Assembly: GCF_001513785.1 (NCBI RefSeq)
Contig: NZ_LNQS01000009.1
Coordinates: forward strand, 62,001 to 126,000
From: Rheinheimera sp. EpRS3
GTDB taxonomy: Bacteria > Pseudomonadota > Gammaproteobacteria > Enterobacterales > Alteromonadaceae
Direction of reading: 5' to 3'
Length of the DNA: 64,000 bases
Both the position numbers and the translations under genes were made by a program. Of the stretch, positions 41,390 through 49,359 are shown piece after piece (within the stretch, counting starts at the first letter, position 1; each line of letters opens with the position of its first letter). Below the pieces are notes generated by a model. It was not told the DNA's origin and searched no databases. It worked only from the letters and a program-made list of their open reading frames with translations.

Positions 41390-42295
41390 CTAATCAGGCA
41401 CATAATAACCACATAACACACCCTGCCATGCACTAACCCACTGCGCCTTATCTGCATTTTTGTTCTGCCTGCCTTGCCATACTTCGGCAGGAGTTAGCCC
41501 ACCTAAATTCTGATGAGTTCGGATTTGGTTATACCAAGCGCGGTAAATCGCCAGCTCGGTTTGGAGATCACATTGGTTGAAGTTTAGCTGCTGCCATTTC
41601 TGTTTAAACGTACCAAAGAGGCGCTCAATTCTGCCGTTTTGCCAAGGGCTGGCAACCTTTGTTGTTTGGTGTTTAATGCCGAGTAATTTCAGGCAACTTT
41701 TTAACCACCATGAATTAAAACAGGCTTCATTGTCCGACCGGATAAATTTGGGCAAGCCAAATTGTCTTATTGCCTGGCAGATCTCAAGAAGCAGCACATC
41801 GGAATGTTTAGATTTCAGCTCCCGCAGCGCAATACTCAGCCTTGAACCGTGATCGACAATTCCAAGAATGAGTTTTTGCTGTTTGCTCAGTGTCACCGTA
41901 GTTAAATCCATGCCCCAGGTTTGGTTAACCGGCAAGGTGCGCGGTGGCTTGTGCTTAATATCCCGGCGCAGAATGCGTATCTGGTACTGCTGATTTTTTA
42001 TCTGATAGTAAACAAAGGTTTTCCCCACGCTATCACCGTTATGGCCGTAGCGCTGGTTAAACAACTCCGCTACTTTACCGGCCCCGTAGCCAGATATCGC
42101 TGCCAAATAGAGCACCTTGTCCACCACCCATTGCGGCTTTTTACGGTTTTTGTAGTAACGCTGTGTTGGCAAAACTGCTGTAATGGGTTTGGCATAAAGA
42201 GGTGCTGTCTGTGGTTTTCGGGTAAAGCAGCTGTACCAGCCTTTCAGCATCAGCAATAAGCTAAAGCTTATGTAAATTAGTAACTTTAAAAGCAT
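41390..42295 (-). CDS. DDE (rve) integrase/transposase at the toxin-module junction
   Basis: A 301-residue protein with a retroviral-integrase core: first Asp in TWGMDLTTV (about residue 130), second in FIRSDNEACF, and Glu in WQNGRIERLFG. The second Asp and Glu are separated by exactly 35 residues (D-35-E). A C-terminal segment (HQNLGGLTPAEVWQGRQ) resembles IS3/IS481-type transposases. The N-terminus is unusual: a hydrophobic stretch (LLKLLIYISFSLLLMLKGW) comes before a helical, HTH-like region (KPQWVVDKVLYLAAISGYGA). No strong ribosome site is visible before ATG 42295, and the Met at codon 16 is an alternative. No second ORF and no inverted terminal repeats were found, so it is not a standard IS. 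It sits between two toxin modules. Confidence 0.72.
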   Translation of the reverse strand: MLLKLLIYISFSLLLMLKGWYSCFTRKPQTAPLYAKPITAVLPTQRYYKNRKKPQWVVDKVLYLAAISGYGAGKVAELFNQRYGHNGDSVGKTFVYYQIKNQQYQIRILRRDIKHKPPRTLPVNQTWGMDLTTVTLSKQQKLILGIVDHGSRLSIALRELKSKHSDVLLLEICQAIRQFGLPKFIRSDNEACFNSWWLKSCLKLLGIKHQTTKVASPWQNGRIERLFGTFKQKWQQLNFNQCDLQTELAIYRAWYNQIRTHQNLGGLTPAEVWQGRQNKNADKAQWVSAWQGVLCGYYVPD

Positions 42296-42431
42296 GTTGT
42301 CTATAGTTCACTGAGCAGGGTTCTGAGTATACACATCCCTGATGATCGTCCTCCCGGCTCGGACGTCCTTTGTCCTCGCGTTCAGCCCTAAGAAAGCTGC
42401 GCGCCCTCGCTTTCTTCAAGACGGGCCTTAC
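42296..42431. other. Unexplained junction sequence upstream of the orphan cdiA module
   Basis: 136 bp between the integrase start and the first base of cdiA homology. It contains a 7-bp inverted repeat AGAAAGC/GCTTTCT (42391-42415) around GC-rich sequence and does not resemble cdiA. No gene is seen, although an ATG at 42370 opens in frame into the orphan module. Confidence 0.5.
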
Positions 42432-45400
42432 CCTGCAAGGCAGTAAATTCAGCGCCGCAGGCGATATCAGCCTCAATGCCGGTAACGACGTACTGCTGGG
42501 CGCAGTAGAAAAACTCAGCGGCCACGAGAAGTACTTTAAAGGCGGCCACGATATAGAACTGCACCGCACTTATGATGTAGTCAGCTTTGACGCCGGCGGC
42601 AATTTAAGCGTGGTGGCGGGGAATAATTTGCAGTCTGAGGGGGCACAATTTAATGCCGGTGGCATAGCGGCCCTTGCAGCAGGTAACGATATGAACCTGC
42701 TGGCGGTGGTGGAATCGCATTACGATGCTGATAAAACCACCAAAAAGAGTACTTTTAAGAAAAAAGTTACCGAAACGGTAAGCCTGCATGAAGAAGTGCA
42801 GGGCACCAGTATTACTGCCGGTAATATCCTGCTAAATGCCACGGTGGATGAGGCAGGCAATGTAGTTGAACTGCCTGGCGGCAATATCACTATGGTAGGC
42901 AGTAACCTTAACGCTGAGCAGAATATTATTGCCTTTGGTAATGATATTACCGTAACAGCCGGTACATATCAGGACTACGCCTACAGCCACACCAGCAAGA
43001 GCAGCTTTGGCGGTTTAAAATCAAAAAGCCGTGAAGAGTTGGCGCAGGATGCGCTGCTGGCAGGCTCTGAGTTAACTGCGGGTGGCAATATTCTGCTCAA
43101 TGCCGGTAACGATATCGCCATCCTGGCCAGTGAGCTGAACGGCGACAATATCGGCTTAACCGCCTTTAACGAAGTGCTGGTAGCCTCGGGTGAAGAAAGC
43201 AGTATTCGTGAGTCACGCAGTCAATCCGGTGGTTTCTTTAGCGGCGGCAGCCTGTTCTCCTCCAAAGAAGCGTTAAGTGGTTTAGCCAGCATCACCGCCG
43301 ACAGTTCAGTCATTAACGCCAGCGGCAATATTATTATTGATGCCGGCAGTGCTACCGTGATTGGCTCGGTGTTGGATGCGGATAAAGGCATATCGGTTAA
43401 AACGGATATTGGTGATATTCAGGTACTGGCGGCAAGGGAAACCACCGAGACCTATTCACGTGAGCAAAATATCAGCGTCAGCTTCGGTGATGCGTTAAAA
43501 GCGCTGACCCGGCCGGACGAGCTGTTAAAAGCTGAAAATGGCCAGTTAAAACTGAGCCTGGGCAGTGCCACTTACGATAAAGTCGATTTTGCTAGCAACG
43601 CCACTCACCACAAAGCCAGTGAGTTAAATGCCGGTGAGGGTATTCAGCTGGATTCGGTTGCAGATATTAAGATTGAAGGTTCGGCGATTAATGCTCAAGG
43701 CAATGTCAACCTGATAGCTGGTGGCGATGTTGTTGTTAAAGAAGCCACAGGCAGCTACAGCGAAACCTTGGAAGAAGTGCATGGTAAGGCTGAAATCAGT
43801 CTGGTGGTGCAACATCAGGCGGTAGAGGTTGCAAAGGCGGCGATGGCGGTAGATGACGCTAAAGACCAGGTAAAACAGGCCGAAGCGGATTACCGTAAAT
43901 ACCAGAAAGAAAAAGACCAACTGGAAACCACCTTAGCGCAACTGGAAGCTGATTATCAGAACAAAGTACCTGGCGTAAATTACAGCGACATTGTAGAGCT
44001 GCGTAACCTGCTGGACGATGTAAAAGGTGATGAAGCCTGGTACGTGGCAGGTATCGCTACTGCCAGTGCTAACTTGGTCAGTAAAAGCACCTTGCTGGTA
44101 CAACAAACCGCAGCGGCAGCGCAAAGCGGTGCCACCTATGGCTTTAATGCCGGCTTACAGCTGGATATAGCGGCCAGTAAAACCGACAGCAGCCTGGATG
44201 CGACCAGCTCAGTGGCCTCCACCATTAACGGCAATAATATCAATATTGTTACCGGAGGCGATGGCCAAAGCGGCAATACCCTTATTCAGGGCAGTGCACT
44301 TAACGCCAACCAAAACCTGAATATCTTTACCGGCGAGCTTAATGTGCTGGCCAGCCAGGATACGCAGCGCTCAGAAACCGATACTCAAAGCGGCAGTATG
44401 ACCATAGCGCAAACGGTGTGGGGCGCAGCAGGCGGGCCAACGGTGAATGCCAGCTTAAACAGCAGCCAGCAGCAGGATAAACAAACCACACACACCAACA
44501 GTAGCTTAACGGCAGATAACCTGAACATCGTCACCACCGGCGATGCCAATATTATCGGCGGCAACCTGCACGGTGCCAGCAGTGTATACATGGATATTGG
44601 CGGTGATTTACTACTTGAGTCGGTGCAAGACCGCTTTAGCGGCAGCAATAAAGGCTTTGGTATCAGTGGCGGTGCAGGTTTTGATGGCAGCAGCGGTGAT
44701 ACAAGCAGCGTAAATGGTGGTATTAATGCCAGCAATGGCCGTTACCAAACCACCGAAACGGTGCTAAGCAGCATTACCGGCGGCGCCGTTAATATTGATG
44801 TAAACGGCCATACCCAGCTAACCGGCGCCTTAATTGCGGCACAGGATGCACAAGGTAATGACACCGGCAACTTAAGCCTGAACACCGGTAGCTTTAACTT
44901 TACTGATTTGAGCAACCGTAGCTATAGCAGTAACCAGAGCTTTGGTATCAGTGGCAGTGTCGGGGTAAGTGATGCCGCCAACCCGGCAGACCCAAACCAG
45001 AGCAATACCGATTTAGCGTTAAACAGCAGCAACTACAGCTACCAGAACCAAAGTAGCCAAAGCCTGGATAAAACCTTAGCCACTGTTGGCCAGGGCAATA
45101 TCACCGTGGGCGGCAATGAAGTTGAGCCACAAGGTTTAAACCGCGATGTTGATGCCATTAACAAAGAGTTGTACGCAGTAGACCGCCAGCAGGGCAATAT
45201 TGACCTGACAGTAGACCACAGGTTGTTAACTGAGGAAGGGCGGGAACAAATTGCACAGGATGCAGAAGTTGTGCAAGAGGCTGTTGGTGATGTTGCACAT
45301 AACCTTGGGCTGAATGACATAACCCAGTTTTTATATAACATTGACAATCCCAATGTATCAGCAGCACTTAAAGATAATGCTGAAAAAACACTAGATCTGC

Positions 45401-46578
45401 TGATTGCGTCAGGAGTTGACCCCGCAGTTGCTAAAGCGCTGTTAACAAATCCTGCGTTTTATAGCGTTGTTGGTGACATCCTAACCAATGGCGATGCAAT
45501 AGGGGATGGTAAAATTACACCTGCTGCAAGCAGTGGTAGTGATAATCAGTCATCACCTGTGCCAGGTGAGCCTATTGAAATACTGATTACAGGTGTTAAA
45601 CCTACCCCGCTACAAAAAGTTCTGCTCGGTATGAACAATGTAAAAGAGTTTGTATCTGGTTTACCTGCAGAAGAAGCACAGGCCGCCATGATTGGATTGG
45701 GCCTGCTTACTGGCGGCGTAATTAAAACCGCAGTGGATGTTGCAAAAGATATTGTTGTTGACACAGCACTCGGAGAGCAAATCAGAGACTTGCAGCAAAG
45801 CGTTGCGAAAGTTGTTGCGGCTGGAGCTACCGGGGTTGACGTCGATACCCATGAGCGCTTTTTGGGAATAGAAGTCGATGGCGGCTTCTCAACTAATCTG
45901 CAAGCGGGGTCAGAATTCGGCCTTGAAGTACTAGGTTTAGGCGCTGGTATAGGGTTTGTTAAAAAAGGCGATGGCGCTTCTTCACCGTTACCAGAGGGGT
46001 ATCAGCGAAATACTGATGGTACTATAACGGGACCTGGAGGCGGCAAGGCGGTAGATACCGGTTATGCTGTAGACGGGCAAACCGTTTATCAGCGTCAAGG
46101 AGAGAGTGGCAACGGCAGTTACTATACGATTGATGCAGATGGTAAGCAGCAACCTATTAAGTCTCCAAGGCCTAAAACTGATATTGGTGAAAAGCGAGAT
46201 CATCATAATGCGGAGGTTGCGGATATTGGTGGTCAATATCAGAACAAGGGTGATGTTGTAGTATATGATGGGTCGGTGACAGGTAATTGCGGAACAACAT
46301 GCAAGCCCGATATATTCCATATGGGGCAAGATGGCAGTATGGGTTTTATTGAAGTTAAAACTGGCAATGCAGGATTATCCACAAATCAATCCAAGGTATT
46401 TGAACAGGTCGGAGTGGACGCTAGTGGCAAGCCGCAGTATCGGATTCCGCCAGATGCAGTTCCTAGCGGTAAGCTGGCTAAACAACTGGACGCCAGACCA
46501 GGACAAACCTTTGCTGACTTAGGTTATCCTAATGGCATCCCCGTGAAAATAGTCGAAACGGACGGTATAGGAGGGTAG
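42370..46578 (+). CDS. Orphan 5'-truncated CdiA module with nuclease-like C-terminal toxin
   Basis: An open frame of 1402 codons. The first 20 are unrelated leader; from residue 22 it is homologous to CdiA residues 4067 onward. It has no signal peptide, TPS domain or FHA-1 region, so it cannot be secreted alone. It contains FHA-2 repeats, a coiled-coil insertion (about residues 480-530; AKDQVKQAEADYRKYQKEKD), a pretoxin region with a hydrophobic stretch (AAMIGLGLLTGGVIKTAV), and a new C-terminus. The last ~110 residues carry KPDIFHMG...GFIEVKTGNAG, a D-x(n)-E-x-K pattern suggesting a PD-(D/E)XK nuclease fold. The next gene is its candidate immunity partner. This fits the orphan cdiA-CT/cdiI arrangement known from Enterobacteria. 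The ATG at 42370 may not be used. Confidence 0.8.
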   Translation: MSSRSALRKLRALAFFKTGLTLQGSKFSAAGDISLNAGNDVLLGAVEKLSGHEKYFKGGHDIELHRTYDVVSFDAGGNLSVVAGNNLQSEGAQFNAGGIAALAAGNDMNLLAVVESHYDADKTTKKSTFKKKVTETVSLHEEVQGTSITAGNILLNATVDEAGNVVELPGGNITMVGSNLNAEQNIIAFGNDITVTAGTYQDYAYSHTSKSSFGGLKSKSREELAQDALLAGSELTAGGNILLNAGNDIAILASELNGDNIGLTAFNEVLVASGEESSIRESRSQSGGFFSGGSLFSSKEALSGLASITADSSVINASGNIIIDAGSATVIGSVLDADKGISVKTDIGDIQVLAARETTETYSREQNISVSFGDALKALTRPDELLKAENGQLKLSLGSATYDKVDFASNATHHKASELNAGEGIQLDSVADIKIEGSAINAQGNVNLIAGGDVVVKEATGSYSETLEEVHGKAEISLVVQHQAVEVAKAAMAVDDAKDQVKQAEADYRKYQKEKDQLETTLAQLEADYQNKVPGVNYSDIVELRNLLDDVKGDEAWYVAGIATASANLVSKSTLLVQQTAAAAQSGATYGFNAGLQLDIAASKTDSSLDATSSVASTINGNNINIVTGGDGQSGNTLIQGSALNANQNLNIFTGELNVLASQDTQRSETDTQSGSMTIAQTVWGAAGGPTVNASLNSSQQQDKQTTHTNSSLTADNLNIVTTGDANIIGGNLHGASSVYMDIGGDLLLESVQDRFSGSNKGFGISGGAGFDGSSGDTSSVNGGINASNGRYQTTETVLSSITGGAVNIDVNGHTQLTGALIAAQDAQGNDTGNLSLNTGSFNFTDLSNRSYSSNQSFGISGSVGVSDAANPADPNQSNTDLALNSSNYSYQNQSSQSLDKTLATVGQGNITVGGNEVEPQGLNRDVDAINKELYAVDRQQGNIDLTVDHRLLTEEGREQIAQDAEVVQEAVGDVAHNLGLNDITQFLYNIDNPNVSAALKDNAEKTLDLLIASGVDPAVAKALLTNPAFYSVVGDILTNGDAIGDGKITPAASSGSDNQSSPVPGEPIEILITGVKPTPLQKVLLGMNNVKEFVSGLPAEEAQAAMIGLGLLTGGVIKTAVDVAKDIVVDTALGEQIRDLQQSVAKVVAAGATGVDVDTHERFLGIEVDGGFSTNLQAGSEFGLEVLGLGAGIGFVKKGDGASSPLPEGYQRNTDGTITGPGGGKAVDTGYAVDGQTVYQRQGESGNGSYYTIDADGKQQPIKSPRPKTDIGEKRDHHNAEVADIGGQYQNKGDVVVYDGSVTGNCGTTCKPDIFHMGQDGSMGFIEVKTGNAGLSTNQSKVFEQVGVDASGKPQYRIPPDAVPSGKLAKQLDARPGQTFADLGYPNGIPVKIVETDGIGG
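42432..42644 (+). repeat. 213-bp direct repeat, copy in orphan cdiA module
   Basis: Partner of 36743-36955, offset 5689 bp. Both copies are in the same reading frame relative to their genes, so crossing over would yield an intact chimeric cdiA. Confidence 0.9.
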
Positions 46579-46579
46579 G

Positions 46580-47182
46580 TTGAAAAAAGCGGAGTTGATT
46601 AAGTCACTAAAGAGTAAATATAAATTTGAGAAAATTGATAGTGACTGGATATTTAATTTAAAGAATGATGAAAATGGGATGCTAGATATTATTCCTAACG
46701 TAGCTGGAAGACTTGGAGCTCAGTACTTGAGGTGCATGGCTTCTATGAGTTTGCCTTGGTATGTGGAACTGCAAAGACAAGTTTTTCAAGAAGAGGATGG
46801 TTTTCTGCGGCCTTTATTTATAGGGGGGGACTCAAACTTTAAACCCCCAGCGGGAGTTGTGGAAGAAGTTCACTTGGATGCAATGATTGAAAGCAGTATC
46901 AATTGGTTTAAACAGCAATGTAAGCCAAGTGTGATAGCTGCCGATTTAGCTATTCATTATGAGAAGCGTAGTGGAGTTCCTCCATCCCGTTGGCAGTTTA
47001 AACACATATTGACCTGTGTACTAAAAGGCGATGTAGATAAATTACAAAGTTATTTAGATGCTTTTAAGCGCGGTGACCGAATGGAGTTTATCCCTATTAT
47101 TCAGCAAGAGTACTTCGAGCGAGCGATTCCTCTGGCTGAAAAATACCGATCTGGCGAGTTAGTATCACCTGTTCAGTTTTGA
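46580..47182 (+). CDS. Candidate immunity protein of the orphan nuclease module
   Basis: A 200-residue protein that begins one base after the orphan toxin stop, with a TTG start and a GGAGGG site 4 nt before it. It is soluble, Lys-rich at the N-terminus (MKKAELIKSLKSKYKFEKID) and mostly helical, with VHLDAMIESSINWFKQQCKP in the middle and DAFKRGDRMEFIPIIQQEYF near the end. I do not recognise the family. The AT-rich composition and immediate adjacency point to an immunity gene for the nuclease-like toxin. The stop is 6 bp before the start of an IS481 end, so the C-terminus could be native or slightly shortened. Confidence 0.68.
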   Translation: MKKAELIKSLKSKYKFEKIDSDWIFNLKNDENGMLDIIPNVAGRLGAQYLRCMASMSLPWYVELQRQVFQEEDGFLRPLFIGGDSNFKPPAGVVEEVHLDAMIESSINWFKQQCKPSVIAADLAIHYEKRSGVPPSRWQFKHILTCVLKGDVDKLQSYLDAFKRGDRMEFIPIIQQEYFERAIPLAEKYRSGELVSPVQF

Positions 47183-47187
47183 TAAAG

Positions 47188-47414
47188 TGTATTAGTCCCG
47201 ACTTGATCTGACACATCTACTTGAAAAGATGAGAGTTACCAGTTTTGATATGGGTGTCGAATCCGTAATCAAAAACAAAAGGTAACTCTCATGCTGCATA
47301 CTAACAATCCGATAATTAAACACAAGGCTGGGCTGCTGAATTTAGCTCAGGAGCTTAATAACGTCTCAAAAGCCTGCAAGGTTATGGGCGTCTCTCGTGA
47401 CACGTTTTGCCGCA
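47188..47414 (+). mobile_element. IS481-family insertion sequence remnant (left end)
   Basis: It begins with TGTATTAGTCCCGACTTGAT, which looks like an IS481-type terminal repeat, and includes the first ~42 codons of the transposase. A perfect 10-bp inverted repeat GAGAGTTACC/GGTAACTCTC (47231-47240 and 47281-47290) covers the AAAAGG ribosome site directly before the ATG. The element breaks off at the REP repeats, and no right end was found. Confidence 0.7.
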
Positions 47415-47482
47415 GAAAAAGGGGTCGAGAAAAAGGGGTCGAAGCTAATAAAGTAAAACTGAACTACACTGGTTACAAATAA
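47291..47482 (+). pseudogene. IS481-family transposase, N-terminal fragment
   Basis: Codons 1-42 (MLHTNNPIIKHKAGLLNLAQ, then NNVSKACKVMGVSRDTFCRR) match the HTH N-terminus of IS481 transposases, which normally continues DTFYRYQELV. At position 47415 the frame enters the REP-like GAAAAAGGGGTCG repeats and stops at 47482. The DDE catalytic domain is absent, so the gene is dead. Confidence 0.8.
47415..47445 (+). repeat. REP-like repeats, left flank of RAYT
   Basis: GAAAAAGGGGTCG (47415-47427) and GAAAAAGGGGTCGAAGC (47429-47445). These lie in the opposite orientation to the copies right of the RAYT gene. Confidence 0.8.
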
Positions 47483-47500
47483 ATAACATGGTAATCAGCG

Positions 47501-48199
47501 ATGGCCCGCAAACCCCGCTTTTACGTAAAAGGTATTCCTTGCCATGTGGTCCAACGTGGCAATAACCGGCAAGCTTGTTTTTACTGCGACGATGATTTTG
47601 GTTTTTACATGCAAAGCCTGGGTGAGGCTTTAAAGCGTTACCAGGTGGAATTGCATGCGTTTGTGTTAATGACAAATCACGTACATTTATTGATGACACC
47701 GCAAGATAGCGAGGGTATTTCCCGAGTAATGCAAAGTGTTGGGCGGGACTACGTGCGTTATATAAACAGCCATTATCGGCGAACAGGCACGTTGTGGGAA
47801 GGACGGCATAAAGCCAGCCTGATAGACAGCGAACAATACTTGTTGCTGTGTTTGCGCTACATAGAATTAAACCCGGTAAGGGCGTTAATGGTAACGCACC
47901 CTGGCGAGTATCGCTGGTCGAGTTTTCAATATCATGGTTATGGCAAGGCGATAAAGAGCCTGACACCGCATCCGTTATACCTTAACCTTGGTGCAGAAGC
48001 TGAAACGCGCAGAGAAGCCTACAAAGCATTATTTAGTTACGATATTACTGATGAGGATATGCGGGAATTACGGCAATGCTTAAAGCATAACTACCCGTTG
48101 GGCGGCGAGCGTTTTCGGGCAGAGATAGAGCATATGCTTGGTGTGCGGTTAGGGCGGCAGGGGCCGGGCAGACCGATGAGACCGATGAAGGAGTATTAG
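47501..48199 (+). CDS. REP-associated tyrosine transposase (RAYT, Y1_Tnp/IS200-like)
   Basis: A 232-residue HUH single-strand transposase. The two-His motif is in FVLMTNHVHLLMTP (HVH), and the catalytic Tyr is in VGRDYVRYINSHYRRTGTLW. LWEGRHKASLI and RYIELNPVRALMV are typical RAYT motifs, as is the N-terminal MARKPRFYVKGIPCHVVQRG. The C-terminal tail is basic. RAYTs cut and move REP sequences. Here copies of the GAAAAAGGGGTCGGAGC element flank the gene in inverted orientation and a third cluster lies 6 kb away. It interrupts an IS481 transposase. The stop overlaps the first right-hand repeat. Confidence 0.92.
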   Translation: MARKPRFYVKGIPCHVVQRGNNRQACFYCDDDFGFYMQSLGEALKRYQVELHAFVLMTNHVHLLMTPQDSEGISRVMQSVGRDYVRYINSHYRRTGTLWEGRHKASLIDSEQYLLLCLRYIELNPVRALMVTHPGEYRWSSFQYHGYGKAIKSLTPHPLYLNLGAEAETRREAYKALFSYDITDEDMRELRQCLKHNYPLGGERFRAEIEHMLGVRLGRQGPGRPMRPMKEY

Positions 48200-48256
48200 C
48201 TCCGACCCCTTTTTCCCTTTTAGCTCCGACCCCTTTTTCCCAGACCCCTTTTTCCC
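48199..48256 (-). repeat. REP-like repeats, right flank of RAYT (three copies)
   Basis: GCTCCGACCCCTTTTTCCC at 48199-48217 and 48223-48241, and a partial copy at 48242-48256, inverted relative to the left flank. The last copy abuts the toxin fragment. Confidence 0.85.
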
Positions 48257-48257
48257 A

Positions 48258-48452
48258 AGCAAGGCGGCAGTTCTGGAAGAGTTTTTACACGGAACGCAAA
48301 CACGACTAGGTATTACTGATAAGTTGGGTACAAGTGGACTTGGTAGTGCTGAGACGCATGTAAAAGACTTTATGATCAGACATCAAAAAATGTTAGGACT
48401 AGGTGCTGAAGATGTCGAAATATTGAAGACACTAAGAGATAAGGGGCTCTAA
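48258..48452 (+). pseudogene. C-terminal fragment of a third polymorphic toxin
   Basis: An open reading segment with no start codon, running from the last REP copy to a stop at 48452. It encodes about 64 residues containing VLEEFLHGTQTRLGITDKLG and ETHVKDFMIRHQKMLGLGAE. It reads like the tail of a CdiA/Rhs-type toxin: ordered, helical and directly followed by a small gene in immunity position. The toxin family is not identified. The 5' part appears to have been replaced by the RAYT/REP insertion. Confidence 0.6.
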
Positions 48453-48454
48453 CA

Positions 48455-48730
48455 ATGAATGTTAGAATGAGAATAACTGAGAAGTTTGAGTTGTCAGGTG
48501 GTGTCACAGTCTTAATTTGTAAAGATTGCGAGTCAAATATTAATGTCGTAGGCAAACAGTTCAGCTTAGTTTCTGGCGGTAATCTTCGGCAGACTCTGAC
48601 AATAATTGGTAAGCGGAGTATATTGAATCAGAAATCAAAATTTGACCAAGTGGCTTTTGAAACAAAAGACACTGTTGAGCTGTCGCAAAAAGAAGCGCAA
48701 AGCGGAGAATGGCAGTTGGTTGGAGACTAG
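48455..48730 (+). CDS. Candidate immunity protein of the toxin fragment
   Basis: A 91-residue protein starting 2 bp after the toxin-fragment stop, the spacing seen for the other two pairs here. It looks beta-rich (GGVTVLICKDCESNINVVGK; GGNLRQTLTIIGKRSILNQK), with one CKDC Cys pair and an acidic tail. No signal peptide. Family not recognised. With its toxin broken, it could persist as a protective orphan against sister strains, or be a relic. Confidence 0.6.
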   Translation: MNVRMRITEKFELSGGVTVLICKDCESNINVVGKQFSLVSGGNLRQTLTIIGKRSILNQKSKFDQVAFETKDTVELSQKEAQSGEWQLVGD

Positions 48731-48888
48731 GATGCTGTCATGTTAGTTGTAAAAAATCTGGCTGCTTAGCTGTGTGATTTCCTCGTTTATCTGTTTCAAT
48801 TTTAAAGCGCTGGATCTGGCCGCTGGCAGCTAGTGTTTGCGGTGAAGCTGGCGCAATGCCAGCCTCCGGCATCGCCTCTAGCGATGTT
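48731..48888. other. Spacer after third immunity gene
   Basis: 158 bp with no gene. It contains a GC-rich imperfect palindrome (GCTGGCGCAATGCCAGCCTCCGGCATCGCC, in two parts GCTGGC/GCCAGC at about 48846-48862), which could terminate the hypothetical gene on the minus strand. Confidence 0.35.
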
Positions 48889-49269
48889 TTATTGGTCGTT
48901 GGCAGCCTCCAGCAAGCGGAAAATTTTCAGTCTTAGCCGCTTATCAATACCAAGTTGTAAAGCCCGTTTAACTTCCATCAGATGCCAGTGCCAGGAAACG
49001 CTCGGTTTGTCTGTACGGAATTTAGCGATTACAAAACCAAGCGGAATGAGCATTTCATTCAGGTATTGGCTGGCGTTGTGGTGGTTATTACTCTTGATGA
49101 ACTTTGATAGCTGGTCAGTTGCTATGCCTTGATTAGCCGCAATAACTCTCAGATAAGCGTTGTACTCATTATACTTTAACAAGCTAATTAGTTGCTCTAC
49201 ATCGGTTGGCGCTAGTCTATTTAGTCTAGATTTCGCTTGCCTCTGCTGTTTAGATGAATTAAATTCCAT
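48889..49269 (-). CDS. Hypothetical island protein
   Basis: A 126-residue basic, helical protein with no signal or membrane segment. It starts MEFNSSKQQRQAKSRLNRLA and has a central LISLLKYNEYNAYLRVIAAN. The mid region (QLSKFIKSNNHHNASQYLNE) may form a helix-turn-helix, and MLIPLGFVIAKFRTDKP follows. AGAGG stands 7 nt before the ATG, supporting translation. It lies upstream of nothing recognisable but in line with the AlpA and integrase remnants on the same strand. It is probably cargo of the tRNA-Arg island; comparable small genes in prophage-like elements regulate or aid replication, but no function is claimed. Confidence 0.55.
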   Translation of the reverse strand: MEFNSSKQQRQAKSRLNRLAPTDVEQLISLLKYNEYNAYLRVIAANQGIATDQLSKFIKSNNHHNASQYLNEMLIPLGFVIAKFRTDKPSVSWHWHLMEVKRALQLGIDKRLRLKIFRLLEAANDQ

Positions 49270-49359
49270 AGTGTTAACCTCTTTTCAGTATTGAATAGGT
49301 GTTAAAAAAGGTCAGTGCATCCGCCAAGTTGCTTGCTGACCTTTTCATTTCTGTGTTAC

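Noticed and set aside
41062..42431. Complete insertion sequence around the DDE integrase
   Set aside because: I could not find matching inverted ends or a target-site duplication on both sides.
42261..42569. Minus-strand ORF of 102 codons across the orphan junction
   Set aside because: It is an antisense shadow of the duplicated cdiA block; the same shadow occurs at 36668-36880.
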